Assembly: GCF_016714285.1 (NCBI RefSeq)
Contig: NZ_JADJNN010000003.1
Coordinates: forward strand, 62,001-126,000
Source: Nannocystis sp.
Lineage (GTDB): Bacteria; Myxococcota_A; Polyangia; Nannocystales; Nannocystaceae
Direction: 5' to 3'
DNA: 64,000 nucleotides
Part shown: piece by piece, positions 42,101 through 51,100 of the stretch
Layout of the letters: the number at the start of each line of letters is the position of its first letter
Numbering within the stretch: the stretch's first letter is position 1
Notes under the pieces: generated by a model
Database searches by the model: none
What the model was told of the DNA's origin: nothing
The model's input: the letters and a program-made list of their open reading frames with translations, nothing else
Made by a program: the position numbers and the translations under genes

Positions 42101-43282
42101 GTCGCTCCACGTCGAGCTGTAGCGGCGCTCGAGGCGGAGGGCGGGGGACCCGGGGAGGTCGAGGTCGCAGGCGGTGAAGACGAGGGCGCCGGTGACGACG
42201 TCGACGGGGTGGCCGGTGTACGTGCAGAGGTTTTGGGGGAGGGCGTTGGTGATGCGGCCGTGGGTGGGGAGGCCGCGGAGCATGTGCGTGAAGCGGGCGA
42301 GGAGGCGGTTGTTGCGGGTGACGAGGGAGAGGGGCTTGGTGATGCCGAGCTTGATGAGCTCGAGCGAGGCCGGTACGGGGAAGCCGCCGATGAGCACGTC
42401 GGCGTGGCCGGTGGTGAGGGCGCCGATGCACTGGGGGAGGCCGGGGTCCTTGCCGACGAGCAGGCGGGCGAACATGGCGACGGTGTTGGCGGTGGCCTGG
42501 CTGCCGTGGAGGGATGCAGCGAGGGCGTGGCCGCGGCTGTCGGCGGCGAGGGTGGCGGCACGGGCGGTGTCGGGTTCGGCGGCGGCGTCCTCGGCGGCGT
42601 ATTCGGAGCGTTCGTGTGAGGCGCGAGCGGCGAGCTGTTCGGAGCGGATGCCGACCGTGTCCATGGCGGTGCTGGTGACGACCTCGATGGCGAGCTTGGC
42701 GAGCGAGGGGACCGCGGCCTTGAGGTCGATGGTGCCGCAGTGACGGGTGAGGTCGAAGACGCGGGCTGCACGGGCGCCGGAGATGAAGACCTTGCTCGAT
42801 CCGGTGGTGATCTCGTAGGGCGGGGTGAAGGTGCCGCAGGAGAGGGCGGTGCCGAGATCGCCGACGCGTGCGGCGGGGAGGCCGTGGATCAGCACGGAGA
42901 GGCAGGTGCCGAGGGAGACGGGTCCGATACTTGGGAGCGCCGGGGTCGGAACGCCGCCACGCAGGTGGGAGTGGGTGAGGCCGAGGTGCACGGTGCCGTC
43001 GGTGGCGGCGGGCCACTCGATGGCGGCGCTGATCGACTTCATCTCGAAGGCGATCATGGTGTCGAGGAGGTCGCCGGGGGTGCTGACGATGCCGAGGAGC
43101 CCGCCGCCGACGCGGGCGGCAGAACCGAGGAGGCCGCCGCGTTCCCGCTCGCGGGACTCCTCGGGGGTGGTCGGGGCCGCGAAGGGGGCGTGGTGGCGAT
43201 CGTGGAGGCGGAGGAGGGCCTCGCCGAGCGAGACCTCGGCGGGTTCGGGACGCGGCTCTGCGAAGGGGTCGGGCACTAGCAT
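39128..43282 (-). CDS. PAAR-like/Rhs polymorphic toxin of the T6SS
   Basis: A 1384-residue effector. Residues about 95-210 contain a PAAR-like tip domain (IGPVSLGTCLSVLIHGLPAARVGD, then IFISGARAARVFD), with a second PAAR-like piece at about 290 (CIGALTTGHADVLIGGFP). Residues 330-1290 are Rhs/YD repeats (DPLGHVTRMTHDPRGN, YDVNDRLLRL and many more), the shell that encloses the toxin. The end of the shell is the usual LSPDPLGLLGG, where autoproteolysis occurs in relatives. Only about 60 residues remain after it, so the toxin tip is short or lost, and no immunity gene follows. Two palindromes are embedded in YD repeats (DLSPGTSD, DLSPGTAE). Confidence 0.9.
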   Translation of the reverse strand: MLVPDPFAEPRPEPAEVSLGEALLRLHDRHHAPFAAPTTPEESRERERGGLLGSAARVGGGLLGIVSTPGDLLDTMIAFEMKSISAAIEWPAATDGTVHLGLTHSHLRGGVPTPALPSIGPVSLGTCLSVLIHGLPAARVGDLGTALSCGTFTPPYEITTGSSKVFISGARAARVFDLTRHCGTIDLKAAVPSLAKLAIEVVTSTAMDTVGIRSEQLAARASHERSEYAAEDAAAEPDTARAATLAADSRGHALAASLHGSQATANTVAMFARLLVGKDPGLPQCIGALTTGHADVLIGGFPVPASLELIKLGITKPLSLVTRNNRLLARFTHMLRGLPTHGRITNALPQNLCTYTGHPVDVVTGALVFTACDLDLPGSPALRLERRYSSTWSDRPSPLGRGWSHSLDEAVWLEPNQLVYRADDGRELELPIPDNDDPLYVPLHRLTIRRLPDHHWQISDHDGLTRHFAPLPGDPTRARLITRRDHLGRALHFHHDDHARLIRVHADDGREIHLHYQSTHPEALTQIDLPDPDSDGFVPHVRYHHDHDDLVEVHDALGHPTRYRHDNHRIIEETLPGGLRFHFTFDGPGSDAACTRTWGDGGILDHRLIFDRPRRTTLVINSCSETTTYRADERGLVVEICDPRGATTRHQYDALLRPTETVDPLGHVTRMTHDPRGNCTRHEAQGGAITLTRFHPTLDLPVERIDPAGGVTRWTYDPLGRLLHHTDPLGRSTVHHHDLSPGTSDTIVHPDGRSTVHHRDLSPGTAETIVHPDGRSELHRHDRAGRLIHVQRSDGSSLTHHFDRRGQLRRSVDERGRSETRDHDLLGRLTRHQLPDGELRLATHDPRGRQLRASDHHGELRCSYTGLGWLHTCSDATTAPITLERDLEGRLSRVAGPHGTLLRIERDPAGRVRSTVDALGRAHRYTRDLLGRVTAIRRPDGQHTRFTRDPAGRISTLDHGDGTRDHFTYRSDGALQAATRQHQGGRVTTVRRELDPAGRIVREHQDEHSITLAYDVNDRLLRLTSSLGADLRFSHDDRGLARLELPRAENPDHPATREPWAISFERDRDGREQARHLPGELLAWWHRDEHGRPLEHGLVASRPPQIYRHRRYHRSGPHLHIDEAARRRSPVALPVPTDTIWHYTWNAAGELHTATATPGPAISYRHDALGRRIARVRDGHETRWLWHGDVLLHQWTHHRDLITWACEPAHGAPLARLTATTRHAVVTDHLGSPLALVDAHGQLAWSAELDERGLPRPVRGDPHLCPFRHPGQLADPDTGLAYNRLRDLDPATGRYLSPDPLGLLGGLDLHAHVADPHTQTDRLGLSPELPHGVHARVAAELVADFPLTDLPPHLAELARHPTAPGDRQTGIATIYATPPRAPCE
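40985..41070. repeat. Two palindromic repeats within Rhs YD repeats
   Basis: GGCTGTCCCTGGGGACAGGT at 40985-41004 and GGATGTCCCTGGGGACAGGT at 41051-41070, 66 bases (22 codons) apart, in phase with the Rhs repeat unit. Each encodes the DLSPGT peptide. Confidence 0.9.
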
Positions 43283-44274
43283 GAGGGCTCCTCGAGCGCG
43301 ACGCGGGCGGCGCGGGCGTGGTCGGCGATGCGGTGGTTGTGCGCGGCGGCTCGCTCGGCGGCGTGAAAGCACGCGATGGCTTCGCGGCGGTGGCCGAGCG
43401 AGCGGGTCAGGTCACCGAGGGCGAGGGCCGCGTGGACGACGACCGGGAAGGCGTCAACGGCGGCGGCACGTTGGAGGGCGACGCGGCCGAGGGTGAGGGC
43501 GGCCTCGAAGTCGCCGCTGTGGCGGAGGGCGTCGGCCTTGAGGGCGAGGGCGAGGGACTGCAGCGTGGGGGTCACAGCGAGGGTCGCGGCGAGGTCGCAG
43601 CGGGCGATGGCGTCGGCGTGGCGGCGATGGTGGAGGTCGTGGCCGGCGAGTTGGAGGAGGGCCTGGGCGCGCTGGTCGGGCGGGCGCTGAGAGTCGCTGG
43701 CGGTGGCGTGCAGGTCGGCGATGAAGCGGGCGGGGGGGAGTGAGAAGCGATATGCGAGGACCTGCTCGGAGGGACAGGTGGCAGCGGCATCGAATGTGTG
43801 TGGTTTGAGCGCGTCGTCGCGTAAGAGCAGTCGGAGGCGGGGGTCGTGCGGGGTGGTGAGGAGGGCGGTGGTGAGGGCCGCGAAGGTGGTGGGGTCGGCG
43901 ATCTCGACGGGGGTGAGGGCGCAGACGAGGCGGTGATCGCCGGCAGGGAGGTCGGCGAGGAGCTTCGTCCACAGGGCGGTGAGGTGGCGCGCGGCGAGCT
44001 GGGGGGTGATGACAGTGGCGGGTGCGAGGTTTGCGGGAGAGAGATGGGCGGGGAGGGACTCGCTAATGTTGGTTAGATATGTGGGCAGGTCGGTGAAGGC
44101 TGCGGCGACGGTGTGGAAGCGGTCGGCGGGGCTGTCGCGGTCGAGGGTGGCGAGGGTGTGGAGGAGATAGAGGACCTCGCAGTCGGCGCAGGCGATGACG
44201 AGGACGCCAGGCTCGGGGCGGGCGACGAAGCCGGCGAGGAGGGTGTGCAGGGCGTCGAGGCGGGCGCGGGGCAT
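43276..44274 (-). CDS. TPR-type protein between VgrG and Rhs, possible effector adaptor
   Basis: A 332-residue protein. The first 170 residues have an alpha/beta pattern (ACADCEVLYLLHTLATL, RLVCALTPVEIADPTTFAALTTALL). About 190-320 are helical TPR-like repeats (SLALALKADALRHSGDFEAALTLGRVAL, LGHRREAIACFHAAER). Its start is 86 bases from the vgrG stop and it overlaps the Rhs start by seven bases, the place where many T6SS loci have an effector chaperone (EagR, DUF4123, Tap). It is not one of those families on sequence, so the role is inference. One palindrome encodes TCPSEQ. Confidence 0.65.
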   Translation of the reverse strand: MPRARLDALHTLLAGFVARPEPGVLVIACADCEVLYLLHTLATLDRDSPADRFHTVAAAFTDLPTYLTNISESLPAHLSPANLAPATVITPQLAARHLTALWTKLLADLPAGDHRLVCALTPVEIADPTTFAALTTALLTTPHDPRLRLLLRDDALKPHTFDAAATCPSEQVLAYRFSLPPARFIADLHATASDSQRPPDQRAQALLQLAGHDLHHRRHADAIARCDLAATLAVTPTLQSLALALKADALRHSGDFEAALTLGRVALQRAAAVDAFPVVVHAALALGDLTRSLGHRREAIACFHAAERAAAHNHRIADHARAARVALEEPSC

Positions 44275-44360
44275 GGCGGGTATCGGTGGTGGCGCGGCAA
44301 AACGTCGAGGCGGGCGTGGGGCATGGTGGTGATTCGTGGCGGCGCGCGGGTGCGTGGGCC

Positions 44361-46634
44361 TTAGTTGAGGCGGATGAGGGCGCCGGAGATGGTGTGTTCG
44401 CCGGTGGCGGTGCTGGTGATCACGGGGGACTTGATCTCGATGGATCCGGGCTTGAGGACGATCGAGGTGCCGCCGACGCGGAGCTCGAGGGTGTCGTTGG
44501 CGACGATCGAGATCTTGTCGGCGGTGAGCTGGGCGTTGCTCTCGGCGTGGAGGGCGAGGTTGTTGTTGGCGCTGGCGAGCAGGTCGCCGGTGGTGGCGGC
44601 GAGGTGGAGGTCGGTGTGGGCGTGGACGGTGATGTCCTGCGCGGCGGTCTTGAGCTTGAGGCGGGTCGCGGCGTCGAGGACGATCGCGGCGCTGCGCGAG
44701 CGGGCGCGGAGCTCCTTCTGGGCGTCGAGGATGAGCTCGTCGGCCTGGGACTCGGCGTAGATGGGGCCGTGGGCCTGGAGGTGGATGTTGGCGGCGTGGG
44801 AGACGAGCTCGAGCATCTGCTGGGCGTGGGTGTGGTGGCCGCCGCACTCGACGTCGACGTGATGGTTGCCGGCGCGGACGACGGTGTGTTGGTCGCCGTG
44901 GATGTCGAGGGTGTGGGTGCCGGCGAGGACGGTGGTGCGCAGGTCGCCGTCGCTGACGGTGAGGTCGGCGTTGGCGGTGACGGCGGTGATCTGGTTGGCG
45001 CCGACGAAGGTGGTGTGGTTCTGGCCGATCTGGGCGGTGAGGTCGTGGGCGACGCGGACGCTGTGGTCGTGGCCGGCGATCGTGTGGAGGTCGCGGCGGG
45101 TGCGGAGGGTGAGGGACTCGCGGCCGCGGCCGTCCTCGAGGTGGATCTGGTTGGCGAGGCCGCCGCCGGGGCTGGATTCGGAGGCGAGGACGCTGCAGGT
45201 CTTGTCGTCGGGGAGGGCGACGGGGGGGGTGTTGAGGGAGTTGTAGACGCAGCCGACGACGAGCGGGCGGTCGGGGTCGCCGTCGATGAAGTGGACCAGG
45301 ACCTCCATGCCGACGCGGGGGAGGAAGAGGGCGCCCCAGCCGGCGCCGGCCCAGGTCTGGGCGACGCGGACCCAGCACGAGGCGCGGTCATCGGGGGGGC
45401 TGTCGCGGTCCCAGTGGAAGCGGAGCTGGATCCGTCCGTGCTCGTCGGTGTGGATCTCCTCGCCTTCGGGGCCGATGACGATCGCGGTGTGCGGGCCGTG
45501 GACCCGCGGGCGCTGCAGGTGTGGGTCCGGCGGGGGGCGGAACGGGACCTCCTCGGGGACGCAGGTGAAGCGGTTGTGGTAGCGGGGGGCGGTGGGGTCG
45601 GAGCCGAGGCGCTCGGCGTCGACGACCTCGCCGTGGTGTTCGACGCGGAGGAGCAGGTAGCTGCGGTCGCGGGCGGGCTCCGGGTGGCCGTGGAGGGCGA
45701 AGCGGAGGCCGGGGCTGAAGTCGACGAGGTCGCCGCTGCCGGTGCAGTGGTCGCGGGTGAGGGTGTGTTGTTCGAGGCTGCGGCGGGCGCGGGTGCCGGC
45801 GTCGTCGGCGTCGCTGCGGTGGTCGTCGTGGGTGTAGAGGATTCGCTCGCGGTTGCGGTCGTCGCGGGCGCAGCGGGTGTGGGTGAAGGGGGCCCAGGCG
45901 GCGGCGAGCGGGACCCAGTCGCGCTGGGTGACGCCGGTGACGGTGAGGTGGCGGGAGCGTCCGAGCTGGTCGACGGACTCGTCGGCGGCGACGGTGGTGT
46001 CGCGGGGGAGGAAGCGGACGGGTTCGCGGGCGGGGCAGCGGGCGTTGTCGTCGAAGAGGACGAGGGTCTCGGTCTCGCCCAGGTGGGCGAAGCGGAAGCC
46101 GATGCCCTCGTCGTGGAGGAGGCGGCGGACGAAGTCGAGGTGGCTCTCGCGGTACTGGACGCAGTACTCGCGGGCGGGGTAGGCGGCGGGGTCGAGGTCC
46201 TGGCGGAGGCTGCGGCCGAGGGCGGCGAGGCTGTCCTCGAGGACAGCCTCGACGATCTGCGGGACGTTCTGGTGCTGGAAGGCGCGGGTGTCGACCTGGT
46301 GGCCGAGGAGGGCCAGGGCCGGGCCGACGGTGAGGCGGAGGCGCTGGCGATCGCCGCGGCGGGACAGCTGTTCGACGCGGAGGATGAGGCCGAGGAGGTC
46401 GCGGGCGGGGTGGTCGTCGCGGGCGAGGGTGAGGCAGGCGTCGGCGCCGAGCAGGGCCTCGGGGTCGAGCTCGGGGTCGTCGCTGACGAGCTCGATGCGC
46501 AGCTCGTAGAGCTCGGAGAGGGCCTCGCGCAGGGCGACGCGGCGGACTCGCCAGGCGACGTTGTGGTCGCGGGCGGTGAAGGTGTAGCGGACCTCGGGCA
46601 GGAGGCCGCGGGGCGTGGCGGCGTGGTCGGGCAT
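44361..46634 (-). CDS. vgrG: VgrG, T6SS spike protein (TssI)
   Basis: A 757-residue trimeric spike. The order is gp27-like base (20-350: YELRIELVSDDPELDPEALLG, CVQYRESHLDFVRRLLHDEGIGFRF), gp5 OB-fold (VIGPEGEEIHTDEHGRIQLRFHWDRD, then RVAQTWAGAGWGALFLPRVGMEVLV) and a long beta-helical needle (about 480-757, repeated DHSVRVAHDLTAQIG-type units). There is no extra effector domain at its end, so toxins arrive by PAAR/Rhs. It lies directly upstream of the TPR protein and Rhs. Confidence 0.95.
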   Translation of the reverse strand: MPDHAATPRGLLPEVRYTFTARDHNVAWRVRRVALREALSELYELRIELVSDDPELDPEALLGADACLTLARDDHPARDLLGLILRVEQLSRRGDRQRLRLTVGPALALLGHQVDTRAFQHQNVPQIVEAVLEDSLAALGRSLRQDLDPAAYPAREYCVQYRESHLDFVRRLLHDEGIGFRFAHLGETETLVLFDDNARCPAREPVRFLPRDTTVAADESVDQLGRSRHLTVTGVTQRDWVPLAAAWAPFTHTRCARDDRNRERILYTHDDHRSDADDAGTRARRSLEQHTLTRDHCTGSGDLVDFSPGLRFALHGHPEPARDRSYLLLRVEHHGEVVDAERLGSDPTAPRYHNRFTCVPEEVPFRPPPDPHLQRPRVHGPHTAIVIGPEGEEIHTDEHGRIQLRFHWDRDSPPDDRASCWVRVAQTWAGAGWGALFLPRVGMEVLVHFIDGDPDRPLVVGCVYNSLNTPPVALPDDKTCSVLASESSPGGGLANQIHLEDGRGRESLTLRTRRDLHTIAGHDHSVRVAHDLTAQIGQNHTTFVGANQITAVTANADLTVSDGDLRTTVLAGTHTLDIHGDQHTVVRAGNHHVDVECGGHHTHAQQMLELVSHAANIHLQAHGPIYAESQADELILDAQKELRARSRSAAIVLDAATRLKLKTAAQDITVHAHTDLHLAATTGDLLASANNNLALHAESNAQLTADKISIVANDTLELRVGGTSIVLKPGSIEIKSPVITSTATGEHTISGALIRLN

Positions 46635-46648
46635 GCGGGCTCCATGTG

Positions 46649-46780
46649 GGCTGTCCGGAGGGACAGGTGTTGTGGCTGTCCGGAGGGACAGGTGGGGTGC
46701 GGGTGGTGACTGTCTGGAGGGACAGGTGTGGCGCGGTGGGCTGTCCGGAGGGATAGGTGTGGCTGTCCGGAGGGACAGGT
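46649..46780. repeat. Five near-identical palindromes between vgrG and the second tssC-like gene
   Basis: GGCTGTCC-GGA-GGGACAGGT occurs at 46649-46668, 46674-46693, 46761-46780, with one-base variants at 46708-46727 and 46739-46758. The shared centre GGA is rare elsewhere in the window, so this set expanded locally. They lie between the vgrG start codon and the upstream gene's stop. Confidence 0.92.
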
Positions 46781-46784
46781 GGTC

Positions 46785-48038
46785 TCAGCGGTGGCCGAGG
46801 TCGAGGCGGGAGCTCAGCTCGAGGGTGAGGGGGCGGCCGAGGTGGGTGAGGTGGGGGACGACGCGGAGGTGGCAGCGGTGCCAGCCGGGTTGGTCGGCGA
46901 GCGGTGTGAGGGTGATGGAGGCGCTGCGGAGGGGTTTGCGGGCGCGGACCTCGAGCGGGGGATCGTCGATGTCGGCGACCAGCTGGCGCAGCCACAGCTC
47001 GAGCTCGCGGAGGAGGGCGGCGTGGTCGTCCCAGCGGCCGACGCGTTCGCGCTGGACGCGTTGGAGGTAGTGGGCGAGGCGGCCGACGAGCAGGAGGTAG
47101 GGGAGCTGGGCGGCGAGATCGTCGCTGCGGTGGAGGGTGGGCGCCTCGCGGACGATCGCGCGGTCGGTCGCGCGGTCGACGGTGAGGGCGATGAGGCCGG
47201 CGTCGGCGAGGGCGCGCTCGCAGCGGGGTGGCAGGAGGAGCTCGAGGGTGTGGGCGGTGGCGGGGTGGGCGAGCTGGAGGAGGGCGGGGCCGTGGCGGGT
47301 GCCGACGAGGCCGAGGCACCAGCGCTGCTCGGCGAAGGCCGCGGCGGCGCGCATGGCCACGAGGATGCAGGCGGGGCCCCACAGGCGGTGTTCGGGGTGG
47401 TCGACGATCTCGCGGTGGCGGAGGGTGGCGGGCTGGCGGTCGCTGTCGTGCGGGGGGCGGAGGAGGAAGCGGGGGAGGCAGAGGGCGAGGTGGCGGGCGT
47501 CGGGGCTGGCGCGGAGGGCGTGCCAGGCGGCGAAGCGGGGGCCGGATTGGGCGGCCGCGAGGTCGTGGATCTGCGGGAGCAGGGTGAGGTCGTGGAGGCC
47601 GAGCAGGGCGGGGGCGGCGTCGGCGAGGAAGGGCGCGTGGGCGAGGGCGGCGAGGGCTGCGGCGCGGTGGAGCAGGGCGAGGTCGTCAGCGTCGGGGCCG
47701 AACTCGAAGGCGGCGCAGACGAGGCCGTAGGGGCGGCCGCCGTGGCTGGCGTAGGCGATGTCGTGGACGTGGTGGTGGAGGCCGGCGTGGGCGAGCTCGC
47801 GGGCGCAGAGGTCGTGCTGGAGCTCGTGTCGGCGGAGGGGGAGGATGTCGACGCGGATGTTGTCGTGCGGGTGCAACGGGACGACGAGGCGATGTAGGGC
47901 GCGCCACAGGGCCTCGAGGCGCTGCAGGGCCGGGTGGTGGAGCAGGGCGTCGAGGACGCGCGCGAGGCGGCGGTCGAGCTCGGCGATGGCGGCGTCGACG
48001 GCGGGGCGGGATGGCGTTTGGGACAGGGCGGAAGGCAC
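46785..48038 (-). CDS. Second TssC-like protein (divergent sheath paralogue)
   Basis: A 417-residue protein with clear similarity to the tssC at 36335: LLHHPALQRLEALWRALHRLV, GGRPYGLVCAAFEF, HLALCLPRFLLRPP, then LAAQLPYLLLVGRLAHYLQRVQRERVG and the final LTLELSSRLDLG. It lacks about 50 N-terminal residues and is diverged, so it may be a minor sheath or baseplate-associated variant. Codons at the GTG start lie within a palindrome run. It lies between tssM and vgrG. Confidence 0.8.
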   Translation of the reverse strand: MPSALSQTPSRPAVDAAIAELDRRLARVLDALLHHPALQRLEALWRALHRLVVPLHPHDNIRVDILPLRRHELQHDLCARELAHAGLHHHVHDIAYASHGGRPYGLVCAAFEFGPDADDLALLHRAAALAALAHAPFLADAAPALLGLHDLTLLPQIHDLAAAQSGPRFAAWHALRASPDARHLALCLPRFLLRPPHDSDRQPATLRHREIVDHPEHRLWGPACILVAMRAAAAFAEQRWCLGLVGTRHGPALLQLAHPATAHTLELLLPPRCERALADAGLIALTVDRATDRAIVREAPTLHRSDDLAAQLPYLLLVGRLAHYLQRVQRERVGRWDDHAALLRELELWLRQLVADIDDPPLEVRARKPLRSASITLTPLADQPGWHRCHLRVVPHLTHLGRPLTLELSSRLDLGHR

Positions 48039-48083
48039 AGGTCGTGAGGGACAGGGTGGAAGGGACAGGTCGTGAGGGACAGG
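48018..48083. repeat. Half-palindrome run at the start of the second tssC-like gene
   Basis: Copies such as GTCGTGAGGGACAGG and GTGGAAGGGACAGGT follow each other within 66 bases and cover the GTG start of the tssC-like gene. Only the right arms are well kept. Confidence 0.7.
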
Positions 48084-48141
48084 TGGCGATGGCGTTGCCT
48101 GAGCAGAGGTCGGTGCGGTGCGGGCGGGTGTTGCGGCGAGG

Positions 48142-51100
48142 TCAGGGGGTCAGGTCGTTGCAGGCGGGGAGGCCGGTGAAGAGGGACGTGGGAGGGGTGG
48201 TGATGGCGGGGTCGCGGAGGGGGGCGAGCAGCGGTGGGTCGGGGTCGTGGGTGGGGTCGCCGAACAGGAGGGTGGCGTTGCGGGTGCGCGGTGCGGTGAC
48301 GGCGAGGTCGAGGGCGCCGAGGCGGCTGGCGTGGAGGTCGAAGCGGAACACCAGGCGGGGGCTGGTATGGTCGCGCGGGGGGAGGACCAGGCCGTCCTTC
48401 TCGAGCAGGCGCCACAGGCCCCAGGGGCCGTTGCCGGGGATGGTCTCGCGGCGGCCGTCGCGACCGAGGAGCTCGAGGGTGGCGCCGGGGGTCCTGGTGG
48501 GGCCGGGCCAGCGCATGCGGGTGTGGTGGTCGGGGCCGCAGCTGTAGCTGTGGGTGGCGCCGTCGATCGAGAGGGTGACGCGGCCGATGTCGGCGTTGCA
48601 GTGGAGGTCGAGGTCGAGGTCGAGGCCGAGCTCGCCGGTGGGGAAGGCGAGGGCGCCGAGGCGGGCGGCGCGGGCCAGGAGGGTGAGCACCGCGGGGGAG
48701 ATCGGGTGGTCGTCGTTGTGGGGCGTGGGCCGGGCGGAGAACTCGTCGCCGTGGATCTCGAGCAGGGGCGCGAGCTGGGCGTCGCGGAAGCGGCGGAGGG
48801 TGCCGGTGTCGGGGTGGAAGAAGGCGGTGAACTCGGCGAGGCCCAGCTCGTCGCGGGCGCTGCGGGTGAAGGGGTAGCGGGCGACGAGGTGGCGCAGTGG
48901 GGCGTCGATCTCGGCGCAGTAGGCCGCGCTGAGGGCGAGCTTGCCGCGGTCGCGGAGGGCGGCCTGGAGGGCGTCGAGCGGGGGGAGCAGGAGGGTTTGC
49001 AGGAGCGGACGGAAGCGGCGCAGGTCGGCGTGCTGGAGGAGGGCGTGGGTGTCGGCGAGGGCGATGGCGAGTTGGGTCTGGAGGGCGGGGAGCTCGGCGG
49101 GGTCGCGGCGGGCGGCGTCGAGGGCGAGCTGTAGTTCGGCGAGGCGGGCGTGGTAGCGGTCGAGGCCGGACTGGCGGCCCTGGGTGCCGATCGCGAAGGA
49201 GAGCAGTGGGGCGAAGGCGCGGACGATCGCCGCGCTGAGGGCGGGGTGGTCGCTGCCCTGCAGGAGGTGGGTGAGCACGGCGCGATCGAGTTGTGGTTGG
49301 GCGAGGCCGCGGGTGTGGTGCTCGAGGGCGGTGAAGATGCGGGTGAGCGGGCGCTCGTCGCTGGTGAGCTCGGCGAGCAGGCGGGCGGCGTCGTCCTGGT
49401 CGGCGGGGCGACGGACGCGGAGGCCGGCGAGGAAGTCGGTCCAGGCGGCGATGTAGAGGGCCTCGTAGCGGCCGCGCAGGCGAGTGAGGCGCTCGTGGTC
49501 GGTGTGCGCCGCTTGCTTGGGGGAGGCGGGGCGGGCGAGCACCCAGGCGTCGCGGTGTTCGGCGGCGCGGAGCAGCTGCGCGTGGACGCGGGGCCAGGCG
49601 TCGCGGGTGAAGCTGCAGGGGAGCGCGCGGGCGCTGACGAGGCGGCGGGCGTGGGTGAGGGCGGGGAGGGTGAGGGGCTCGCAGGTGGCGTCGACGGCGG
49701 TGAGGGCGGCCTGGACCAGGGTGTCGTCGTCGTCGTCGGCGCGCAGGCGGGCGCGGGCGCGTTCGACGGCGGCGTGGTCGCGGGGGAAGCGGAGGTCGTC
49801 GGGGGTGGCGTGGGTGAAGAAGGTGGTGAGGAGGAGGGCGAGGTCGGGGGCGTGGGTGGCGAAGGTGTTGGCGGGGTCGGGCGCGGCCGAGGTTGTCGTG
49901 GGGTCTGGGGTGGAGGCGAGGCGGGGGAGCTCGGCGAGGAGCCAGTCTTTTTGGACAGGGTCGAAGGGACCGGGCGCGAGGGACATGTCTCCGGGGACAG
50001 GTTCGGCGGTGGTGAGGAGGAGGTAGGCGCGGAGCTGGTCGTGGCTGGCGTGGGTGGGCAGGGCGAGCTCGAGGTCGCGGACGATCGGGGCGAGCAGGCG
50101 GGCGTGGACGAGGCGGCGGAAGGCGTCGCGGAGGGCGGGGTGGAGGGCGGGCGTGAAGGGGTCGCGGGCGGTCGCGGTGGCGGGCCAGAGCTCGAGCTCG
50201 CGGCGGAGGGTGAGCAGCGGGGCGATCGGGTCGGGCGTGGCGAGGGTGGCGGTGAGGTCGGCGACGGACTGCAGGCGATCGTGGGTGCTGCGGGCGGCGT
50301 CGCGGGCGGCGAGGGCGAGGGTGGCGGTGACGAGGGTGAGGCCGGCGGCGAGGAGGTGCCGGCGGCGGGCTGCGGCGCGGACGATCGGCGGGGTGCGGGT
50401 GGCCTCGCGGGCGAGGCGGCGGACGGCGGTGAAGATCGGCGCGGGGTCGGTGAGCGTGGCGGTGGCGTGCGGGGTGGGTTGTGGGCGGAGCCGGAGGTGG
50501 AGGGCGGCGGCGAGGTCGGTGAGGAGGGCGTCGGCGGGCGGGTGCGCGGTGGGCGGGTGCGTGGTGAGGAGGGCGTCCGTCGGTGGGTGCGTGGTGGGCT
50601 TCAGGGCGGTGAAGTGGACGGCGCGCAGGTGGACGCTGGGGGTTGTGGGGAGGAGGAGCTCGCAGAGGGCGAGCAGGCGATCGCAGGCGCGGGAGAATTC
50701 GGCGCCGAGGGTGTGGAGGCGGGCGCGGCTGGAGGGGTCGGGATTGTTGGCGATGCGAGTGAGGCGCTCGGCGCTGACCCAGGTCGACCAGGCGCGCAGG
50801 TGGTCGGCGAGCTCGTTCGCGTGGCGGAGCTCGAAGCCCCAGGGGCTGCGGTCGTCGGCGACGAGCTCGCGGTGGCCGGCGAGGCGGTCGAGGTGGGTGC
50901 ACACGACGATCAGCGGGACCTCGACGGCGAGCGGGGCGAGGGTGGCGAGCTGGGAGCGCAGGGTGGTTGCGAGGGCGGTGAGGTTGGCGGTGAGGAGGTC
51001 GGGGAGGCGGAGGACGAGGAGGACGGCGTCGAGTGGTTGGCGCGGGCGGGCGAGCTGGAGCGGGAGCTCGCAGGCGCCGCCGGGGTGCTCGACGAGGAGC

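Noticed and set aside
39056..42619. 1187-codon plus-strand open frame opposite Rhs
   Set aside because: It is antisense to the Rhs repeats; its regular composition mirrors YD repeats and has no start or domain support.
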